From assembly GCF_910592395.1 (NCBI RefSeq), contig NC_088316.1:4404001-4468000 (forward strand): DNA of 64,000 bases, in the 5' to 3' direction. Positions 55,121 to 64,000 of the stretch are shown in pieces (within the stretch, counting starts at the first letter, position 1; every line of letters starts with the position of its first letter). The translations under genes were made by a program, and so were the position numbers. Source of the DNA: Lineus longissimus (Eukaryota > Nemertea > Pilidiophora > Heteronemertea > Lineidae). The notes under the pieces are model-generated. The model saw only the letters and a program-made list of their open reading frames with translations. It did not search any database and had not been told where the DNA came from.

Positions 55121-58100
55121 GCAAAACCTGATGCACTTTTTTGTCCCTCATGAATGTACGCGAATCTCGCAAACACATGCTATTGATGGTCTATCTCGAA
55201 AATATCCACCATCTCAGCACCCTGAAAAGTGAGATTCCTCCTTAAATACTTCTGTTTAATGGGTCTGTAGCTGGTGTCTTGAGTTTGTTTGGGGTGGGGA
55301 TAGCCCACCTCATGGCCAAGCTATTACCAGACTCGACATTCGTCCTGATAGCAAAATACAGTAGAAGTACATTTGTGCAATATCTTTATGTTATTTTTTC
55401 ATTGTAAAATGCACTATCTGAAGCACACGCTTGTCATGAGGGATGTCACATAATATGACCAGAACTACCCAAATACATATGTCAACAGATACAAATGACA
55501 GGATGGATATTACTTTTGACCACAGCTGTACATGTTCTCGAACGATAAATTCAATCAATCTGCAATTCTGAGATAATCTTTTCCCTCAACGTTATCAATA
55601 TTTTCGTCCAGAGATGACCCAGCGTCTAAAACTAGATGACACTTGCAAAAATAATGTGAACATACAATGTACGACAGTAAAAATCTGTTATCACGCCACG
55701 CACAGGTAATTGTCAATTTATGAAGAAGCTGCTGTCAATATTAAAACGTGCTTAATTTTTATCAATATTTTTGTCCAAGATGACCCATCCCTTCCATAGA
55801 AACTGACAACTTGCTCGATTATTGCTTCAGCACGCTCAGAGGAAAATGAATTGAGTCAATTGCCAATAACACATTGTGGTTTTGACTCACGTGATAATAC
55901 TGTCAGTTATTCATTGTATTATGGCAACTTGAAATGCTCTCATTTTGATGGTCAATAAATGGGTAAATTTCTCCAATGACATTTCAATCATAGATAGAGA
56001 TGTCATCAATTTACCTTTCCAGTTATTTAGAAAAAGATCGATTTCTGCTGTTTATGAGAATAAATTTGTCAATAGATTATGTAGATACATGTTTAAACTT
56101 TAGTTTCATTTCCTAAGACCGCTTCATCAATTACTACAAGTGACACAAAGGCAAAGCTACAATGTATGAAGCCATGCCTCATCGAGTGAAGATAACGCAA
56201 TTCCAAACTAATTGTAACCATAACTGTTATCCTTTCTTCTTATTCCAGTTTTTAAAGTGCTTATTGTTTTGATTTGATTTTACATGCAGCATCAGACCTG
56301 AATTATTGGAATTAGTTTCATAACTACTATGCAATGTTTATTTACATGGACTGCATGGACATTACTAATGTGACACTGATGCCAATTCAGCATTATTGGA
56401 TTAGTATGAATACTGCAAACAGGAGTTAAAATTCTGAAATTTGTAATTAGACCAGTAATCAACATAAAATGATATAAAATATCAAACTTACCTGAAATAT
56501 TGAACACCAATCTAATATACACAGAAATACGTCGAAATCCAAAGGAGTCCGAAAGGAGAATTTTCGACCACAAGCACTATCGAAAACAAGTGAACTGTAT
56601 ATAACTGCATATAACATATGGCGGGTGCACTTGGGCTACCTCAGGCAAGAAGTTTATGGACCCGTAGAGGACTTAAGAGAAACCATTGTCCGAGCCAGCC
56701 AAGGCTGTATCAATATTTGTCTTAGCGGAGAAAATGGTGTGGGGGACAATGTGGACCTGTGCAGTTAGTATGTGAATTCAGGTTTCAGGGTAAGTAGAGG
56801 TAAAGCCAAGACTGCACTACCGAGGAGTCCGGAGTAAAGATTTTGTGCTTTTTGGAATGAAACAATGTTTTTGTATCAGACCAACTAAGACCAATGTGTC
56901 AATACAATGCAAACTGCAGTATGCATTACATCCTGGGCCAAGTTGAGATGAAACGCAGCATTGTGTCCATGCCAGTCTAACTTGAGCAAATGTTGTGGTA
57001 CATTATCAATACACTTGTGTACACTTTTTTGAGTCAAAAAGCAAAACATGAAAAAAATCTGGCCATAACAAAATGGTAAATCTTTAACCAGTCTATCATG
57101 CTTATTTACCATTGTGCACCTCAGACGACCTAAATGCAAAGTTTTGATAGCGATTTAGGCTGCTAATCACCTCCTAGCTGATGTTATGTAACAGCACACA
57201 CCCTCAGGGAAGAATTGATTCTTGGTAGATCTTTTTGCAGTTGTTTTTGTTTGTTTTGTGAATAATTCGGTCCTAATGTATGGTTTCCATGAAAATGCTT
57301 TGACTCATCATGACATCCAGATTAATCAGTGATTTCTGCAGAAATGTATAAATTTCTTGTCAGAGATGGACTTTCCACCGAAACAACAAATCTCAAAAAA
57401 TCTTTTTCAGGTACCTGAGAATAGAGATATTATATTCCTTGTTTATTTCCTTGGCAAGTGTAAAATCCTGGAGAAAAAAAATTATCGCTCTGCCAAAATT
57501 AAGAGGGCGGACCACCCGGCAGATTAATATTGCCAGGCTCGCAGCAAAATATATCCTAGGGTAGTTCCAAGGTAAAGTGTGCTGTAAAAGTTTATAGGTG
57601 GAGAGAATCTTTAATATTGACATGAAAAAGAAATGGACAAACTTGCGTACAAGTGCTGCCACCAATGAAAGGTTAATTGAACTGAAATCACTTTGACAAG
57701 AATCTGCTTGAAAATTATGATATCCGAAGTCCAACAGTCCTTAGATATTTGGATGACTTCCTAAAATTGTGAACACTCAGTAACGGCTGATCCACTTTTG
57801 TTTACATTTTTTTAGCTGGTGCCTCCTCCCTCGGTGACATGCAAGGAGAAGAGCATGTAAATGACTAAAGGCACACAAAGACAACCACTGTGTACATGTA
57901 CATCTACGACCTTTTAGTTTTGAGAAAGAACTATAACATTATTGTAGTTACATGTATAACGGAGAGAGAATGTGAAAAAGTCTGGTATGCTGAGCTGCCG
58001 AGCACTGCACTTTTTTATGAAATAACTACCAAATTGGTTATCTGTGACTGCATCATCAACAAAGGGTAACCTCATCACTTGATGACACGTATTTAGTGTC

Positions 58101-59059
58101 AATTGCTCATCAGAGTAAATAGAATTTGTAAGTCAACAATATAAGTCTATCATTACCATTATTATGGTTATGAGTAGGATAATTCAATGCACTGAGTAAC
58201 TTGCTGCAGCACTGGTTAACCCTTAAAGGACCAATGGCATTGTGAAGGGCATTATCACCAAGCTATTGACTGCCCAGTCGCTTTCCACACTACAGTAGTA
58301 GTTGCCATCATTGCATTCCACATATAACGGATTTAAAATCTGACTGCATGAATCGTCATGCTTTTCCAAGTGTCTATCTTTAGTGGTGACCAAAATGGGT
58401 GGTCAATATGGTGCCAGCTGGAAGAAGATTTGACTTTGACTTCACAACAGTGCAGTACACCTGAAGTCAATCTTTACCCAAAGTCATGAAGAGGAAGTCA
58501 ACAAATCATTTTGTGCTTCCCAGGTTATTTTATCATTCTTGAAGATTTTCAGGACAAGAGCGTCCCTTTTCAAACATCATCGTATCGGTAATAGCTCATA
58601 GATCAAAGTCCTTACCAAACTCAGATATGACAAAAAGATATATATATTTTACACCGATCTCATTCGCATAGCTATCAAAAAGTATGGTAACCTTCGTAAT
58701 ATTCGTACTTCAAGCTGCGCATCTCAATTACGCCAGTCTGACACATATGGGGCATCTCCGGAAACTGACCAGACAAAATTGGATACCAGCGCAACTTTTT
58801 TTCCAGAACAGCCCAGCCTCCAAAGGTCACATCCAATCAATTTCATTGCATGGTCCGAAAAATAAGCTGACTACAAAGTCAGGCGAGTATCACTGAAGGG
58901 CAAATGGTTGCCAAAACAAACTATGCTCTCTACCTTGTATAGGATCCACACTGCTCTCTACAATTGGTGTCTTTTCTAAAAAACAGGTTTTTACCTAAAA
59001 CATGTAAAATACGCCTCAAAGGAGATACACTCCACGGAGAATATGCTCAAGAAATACTA
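55121..59059. other. long stretch without recognised features
   Basis: About 3.9 kb of AT-rich sequence. A degraded family I-like end (CTTTAGTTTCATTTCCTAAG + ACC) lies near 56098. Open stretches up to 113 codons (minus, 57393-57734) have no known domain. Confidence 0.5.
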
Positions 59060-59081
59060 AAGAAAAGAAAGAAAGAAAGAT
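59060..59081 (+). repeat. (GAAA)n microsatellite
   Basis: AAAGAAAAGAAAGAAAGAAA and following GA: about five GAAA units, one imperfect. Confidence 0.85.
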
Positions 59082-62000
59082 GCACACACGAATTATGGGA
59101 AAAGACAGTTCAGAGGCCTTGATTGTTCCACCGAAGTGCTGGTACCGGTAGTCTAAAAAAATATGGAAGAGAGAAAGCAGTTTCAACTTAGTCAAACAAA
59201 TCCTGAAATCCCCACGGACAGATACACAAAGGACCTGGAACAGACATCAGATCATATGTCTCATCCGATCTTGGTAATCTAGTCTTTTTTATGCAACATA
59301 CTGAGTCGGAAAGGCATCATTTTGTGCTAGCAGCTTTGTGGGTGATTAGAGACCCACGCTGTAGCATAGTGAGGAAGAGCGTGACGGGTTCATCTTACAC
59401 TGGCTCAGGTTCATAGGATTGGGACAAAAAGACAAAAGAAGATTGACGTAAAGAAGAGCAAACAAGCGATTTTTGTTGCTGCAACCTCTCCTACTATGTG
59501 CAACAAAGCTGAGCTGCTTGACAAAACACGAAAACTGATTTAAATAACAGGTCCTGGGCTACTGTTCACTATAATATCCAACACCACTTTTGACAGTCAT
59601 GGGTTTTTTATTCCCATTTTTATATGCGTGATCTGATAAATTGAACAAAAGCTACCACAGATAGGATTTCCATTATGGAAAGAGACACAAACCTACTCTA
59701 ACCAAAATCTCGTCAGAAGATTTTTCCAGACAATGACTGAAATGAATACACCGAGTCCCTGCGGATTTAAACACAAAGAACCTGTTATGATCCTCAGATT
59801 TTACGCATTATCTGATCCGGTTAATCTGTGCTTTTTACAAAACAGATTGACCCGGATGGCATATGATTCAAGGATAACGACTGCAGCGATTATGTGACCT
59901 ATCAGTCCACGTGATGGGCTTGTCGGTCGATCTGAGGATTTGGTCCCAAGACTAACAACACTGAGGTCAGGTGAATACGTGATTTCTCCTCGCGTTGAGG
60001 GTATACTCAATACAGATGCAAATATGCAGCAAGAACAATGTAAACTGTGCTGAAAGTTATTAAAAGATAACAAAGGAAATTACGCGTGAAGAAGTCGATT
60101 ACTTCGTGAGCATAGCCACGATTTTTTTCATGAGATGACTTTGGAGACAATTCCTTTTGTTTTGGTCAGTTGTATAACAGGATTGAGAAGCCAGGCAAAT
60201 GTTTAAAGAGAACCAAATTTACCGCATGAAACTTACGATAAAATGTAAAGCTAGTTATTGTTTTTGAGAAAGATAGTCATAAAGAGATGAAGAACAACAA
60301 AAACAAGAAGCCCAAGGGCCTTGCGCTCAGCTGAAATACATGGATCACTGTAGGCCTACACAACACGGAAAGTTACTGGTAGGCCACTTTCCACATTGAT
60401 TTTGTTAACATATGCCAGAACTGCTAAAAGAGGAGCAGACATTCAATATGATGGTAAATAATGGGAATGAACATTGCAAACACTATCAGAAGTTATTAAA
60501 AGATAACAGGAGACACAGGAGCCAGCGTTTGCAATGAGATCTATTGTTTTTTCGTGTTCGGTGTTTGATTTTGCTTCTTTCATGCTCATGCCAATGGTTT
60601 TATGTGCGAGCCAGATGATAAAAGTTTGCAGAAGTTATTTTTTGATTGCTTAATGTTTTATTTAAAGAAGTGCAACTTCAAATGCACAAGCACCTTTGAC
60701 TAATCATGCACTGTCAATAGAGAGAAATCGCATTTTATTTGTATTTTTGAGATGCCTTTCTTTTGGCTTTTTCTGTTCAAAGGAGAATTGCTTGACAGAT
60801 TTCGAGAGAACAAAATTTTCTTAAATTATTGACAGCAAGTTTTTACAGATGGTGAAAATCACGATATTTTGTTGATTTTTGAAGAAGCAACATTTGATTT
60901 TCTCATTAGCTGATCAATGAACATGCCCATTGAAAGGTACAATTCCATCATTTTCAAAGCAAAAACACGCAACTGGCTAGAGAAACCGCCACTTGCAAAA
61001 CTATTGACTTCTGAGGAAGATGCTTCTTTTGAAGTCTGGCTGTTTGCAAAATTCAACCAACTTTGGAAAGAAAGAATTATGGCTGTTGGAGATTTTACCA
61101 GAACCAAATTGCCAGTCAGGTCTTAAAGGAGTAGGCCAAAAGATGATCAATGCATTGAATGTTCACTTGGGACTGGTCGGGATTAGAATTAAAATAGCAT
61201 GATGATTCTATTTGTATACATTTTTCCATTTAATGAAGGAAAATAATATTGAAGAACGGAAGGTGGCTGGGTAGCTGACAGCTTTAATTCTGGAAAGAAG
61301 TCGGTCATTCTGATCATTAAACAATCTCTACCAACTATCGGTGGAAACCTGGCCCCGGGGAGAAAGATGTCACAACAAGATGTTCTCATACTCGATTTCA
61401 TTTAAAATTTTGCAACTGGCAAGATTGCTGAGGATATTAACAAACTCTTCACCTTTTGAAGCGATATTGAGAATTGATGGAGAAATTGAGAAGAGAAGTC
61501 AGCAGTCCAATGAAACCCCCTAACGTTTTAGAACATTGTGATCATTATATTCATCATATTTGAAATGTCGTCAACAAAATATTGAAAGAGTCCAGGAAAT
61601 TCGACAAAAATGCAGAACCAAGATGTCCTGGGCATTGATTCTCAGAAAAAATTTCATTTCCTTGCGGGCAAACATTGGGTAATATCGGACTATGCCATGT
61701 TTTTCAAATCCTGATAATGGAAAAATGTTGTTTCCTGGGAAGAAGCAGATGATATGTGGTAGCCCAATGATAGCAAACGTCTTGTCTTGGTTGGTGCTAT
61801 TGACAGAACTGCCACGGAATTGGGAAAAAAGTAGCAGGGAGTGCAAGTGTAAGAGATAAGTCACTTTAAAATTGGAAAAAAGCAATTTCAACTTGACTGA
61901 TTTTAACCAATATGATTTTTTTTTTCAATTGAATTTATTCTCCACTTACATGTAGTTAAAAATACAGAGAAAAATACATAAACGATATAATATAAAATGG

Positions 62001-62210
62001 TGGCAGACATTACAACAAGGTCGATCAAGGGTTGACAGGGCAAGTGATGGAGATATGGATTAGAACTATATCAAACAGAAGGAATTTGGCTAGTTTTACA
62101 AAAAAAATTCCTTTGATTACATTTGGTTGAGAACAAGAATACTTTGACAGGCAGTCTTTTCTAATTTCTGCAACAGCTTTACATTCAAGCAGTATATTCT
62201 ACATAGTGCA
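59082..62210. other. long stretch without recognised features
   Basis: About 3.1 kb. Open frames on both strands near 60859-61126 and 61571-61891 overlap each other and have no recognised domain. A somewhat GC-richer island at 59790-60030 has no clear identity. Confidence 0.5.
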
Positions 62211-62456
62211 TTTAACCAAATGTCAAGTTGAAAAACTGAATTGAGCCAATATGAACAGCAAGTTGAAATACTAAATTCAACCAATATGAATGTCAAGTTG
62301 AAATGCTCAATACAACCGATATGAATGTTAAGTCAAAGCATTGAATTCAACCAATGTGAATGTCAAGTTGAAATGCTCAATTCAGCTGATATGAATGTCA
62401 AGTCAAAACAATGAATTCAACCAATGTGAATGTTGAGCTGAAATACTGACTTAAAC
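62211..62456 (+). repeat. 35-bp minisatellite with 70-bp higher-order repeat
   Basis: Seven units are in exact 35-bp register (landmark CCAAT/CCGAT/CTGAT at 62246, 62281, 62316, 62351, 62386 and 62421). From 62281 on, two types alternate: A with TCAAGTTGAAATGCTCAAT and B with AAGTCAAA-CA-TGAATTC. The array therefore evolves as A-B dimers of 70 bp. Confidence 0.93.
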
Positions 62457-63560
62457 TAATTATATAAAAGTAAAGTTGGAAAGTTGACGCAACGTTATTT
62501 GTATGACTCATAGAAAATTATCACAAAACATGACAAAGGGTAATTAAACTATTCATGCTTAAACGATCTTAGTTTGAATCTATATGGGGCACAAGGGAAC
62601 AATTTGATGGTGGTGTTACAAGACAGTCTTACTAGAAAGAATTATGGCCAATTATAACCACCAAACAACAGTATCACAGTAGTCCCAGTGGAACATTTTA
62701 GAAGTTCAAACAATCCAATGAATTGTCTTAGATGCAGCAAATTTTTAATTCATGGCGACGAACTGGCAGAGTCGTTATGAATTCGTTTACATTGTCCCAA
62801 GAGACTGTTTTCAACATGCGCAGAACTGGGCATAGTCATGCATATCAAACACCTTCAAATACAACACTGGATACAACCGACAGCAAAATGAAATATAGAT
62901 TGAGTTGTAACTTAAAGTTAGTAATTCATAATTAGTATTTTTTAAGATTCGCAAAACCTTACTAATATCAGCTAACCTCTCCTTAAAATTAAAGGTTATT
63001 CAGAAGCTCAAAAACCTTTATTCTTAAGAGTGCAGGTAGTTCTCTGGCTTTGCTGGTCCATTGAAAAAAAACCTTAAGATATTTTCATTTTTACTAGTTT
63101 GATTCTAATGATCATCCCAATCGAGCGAAAAATGAAACTTGCGAGAAAACAAGTGGCGTTACAGTTGCTAAAACATGTTTGTCAACTCTTTGCAAATAAT
63201 CTTTCGCAATCGGCAGCCTCATGCCTTCAGCACCGCATGCAATTAATGCACAGAAAGAAACATAATTAGCTTCGCTAAGTGTCATCTGCACCCAAAGGCA
63301 ACAAATAACACTGGATTTAATTGCACGTTCCTCTGAAATCTGACGAGAGTTGTGATGATAATTATTTTATTGGAAACGAATTAAAACGGATGGTTTCGCA
63401 CTGGCATCAACCACAAGGGTTTTGAATACTAAATTCATTGAATGCTGGGGGTGGTTTTTGATGAAATATGAGAAGAATCATTAAGTTAAGCACTACTGCG
63501 GTAATTTTAGCGTAATTAATTTAAATTGGTTTCCAACTAATAACTGATATACTTGAGCAT
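62457..63560. other. no feature recognised
   Basis: AT-rich unique-looking sequence. Confidence 0.5.
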
Positions 63561-63730
63561 GGGCTGTTGGAATGGCGCAGTGAAATCAGTGCCTGTCACC
63601 TCAGAGGTCCAATTTACGATTCCTGGTCGGTCCTGATATACTCATGTGATGGAGACGGCGACTCTCTTTCACAACGCATGTTTCCTCCAGGATCTATGGT
63701 TTTCTCCTACTTACTGCCCAAAATTGATTA
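63561..63730 (+). mobile_element. tRNA-derived SINE, family S3
   Basis: The head AATGGCGCAGTGAAATCAGT (A-box region near 63571) and ACGATTCCTGGTCGG (B-box region near 63617) are at tRNA spacing. The body has GACGGCGACTCTCTTTCACA, GCATGTTTCCTCCAGG and GGTTTTCTCCTACT, resembling conserved SINE bodies. The B-box has lost its GGTTC start (AATTTACGATTCC), so transcription is doubtful. It differs from families S1 and S2. Confidence 0.65.
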
Positions 63731-63937
63731 CAGAGCTAATAATGTCCTTGTTGACATATAATAACCTGCTTACAATCCTTGAAACGTCAACATTGTGCAT
63801 TTAGTATTTGCTCTTTCAAAAGCTCAATTTTTTGGTTTCTTATAGTCTATCAGTGCAAAAAATCCGCTGTATTATCAACAGGAAAATGCACGATGCTACT
63901 TGTTGCTGAACTAATAATTGCTCCCATTTAAGGGGAC
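63731..63937. other. no feature recognised
   Basis: Short AT-rich spacer. Confidence 0.5.
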
Positions 63938-64000
63938 AATATAGGCAGCAGCTAGGTAGGCAAGATAAAGTCACACAAAGTCACCAACAGGGGTCTCTCA
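63938..64000 (+). mobile_element. family B TTAA-MITE, left part, cut by window end
   Basis: TTAAGGGGACAATATAGGCA, GCAGCTAGGTAGGCAAGAT and GTCACACAAAGTCACCAAC match 26428 onward closely up to the last base. The element continues beyond the window. Confidence 0.85.

Noticed and set aside
54709-55176. 155-codon minus-strand open frame with a 43-residue repeat
   Set aside because: The frame is open because a 129-bp unit (a multiple of three) is triplicated. There is no known domain, and the start and end lie in unrelated sequence.
59801-60073. 90-codon minus-strand frame in a GC-richer patch
   Set aside because: No domain recognised and no splice context. Composition alone is not sufficient.

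Overview
This 64-kb window looks like non-coding, repeat-rich nuclear DNA from a metazoan, most likely a marine invertebrate. The evidence is AT-rich single-copy sequence, no open frame above 155 codons, no operon structure, many miniature inverted-repeat elements (MITEs), tRNA-derived SINEs, several minisatellites, and satellite-bearing elements with a GAC-rich tail of a kind familiar from molluscs, brachiopods and invertebrate deuterostomes. I cannot assign the phylum. I found no protein-coding gene, rRNA or functional tRNA gene that I would defend. The window is probably intergenic or lies within large introns.

Layout. 0-4 kb: a 177-bp tandem duplication, a pogo-like MITE, a tRNA-SINE fragment, a TG microsatellite and a 32-bp minisatellite. 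4-10 kb: mostly unstructured AT-rich DNA. 10.1-10.7 kb: a 22/25-bp minisatellite. 12-17 kb: several MITEs, including a CpG-rich foldback element. 18.5-21.8 kb: the densest cluster. It holds a SINE split by a 1.7-kb Helitron/Helentron-like element carrying five ~302-bp satellite monomers, then three tandem 135-bp hairpin units, a 488-bp element with 82-bp inverted ends, and an inverted copy of a coding-like repeat also present at 15.5 kb. 23.5-27.3 kb: TTAA-flanked and TA-flanked MITEs and a degenerate tandem repeat. 32.8-34.1 kb: a second satellite-bearing element inserted in a foldback repeat. 35.7-37.1 kb: a 1,049-bp element with 55-bp terminal inverted repeats and a perfect 9-bp target-site duplication, inserted inside a TTAA-type MITE. 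37.8-39.0 kb: a 1.2-kb palindromic array of ~186-bp units with a long hairpin at each junction. 39.9-40.4 kb: a CpG-rich, promoter-like segment. 44-64 kb: further copies of the same families, a full-length SINE, a 129-bp near-identical triplication and a 35-bp minisatellite with 70-bp higher-order structure.

No gene network can be described. What can be read is a transposon insertion history. At least three nested insertions are dated relative to each other by sequence alone, and several families end in inverted repeats precise enough to define element borders. The most unusual items are the palindromic array with covarying hairpin arms, the tandem hairpin cluster with a related single hairpin 24 kb away, and the 9-bp-TSD element with its empty site readable from sibling repeats.
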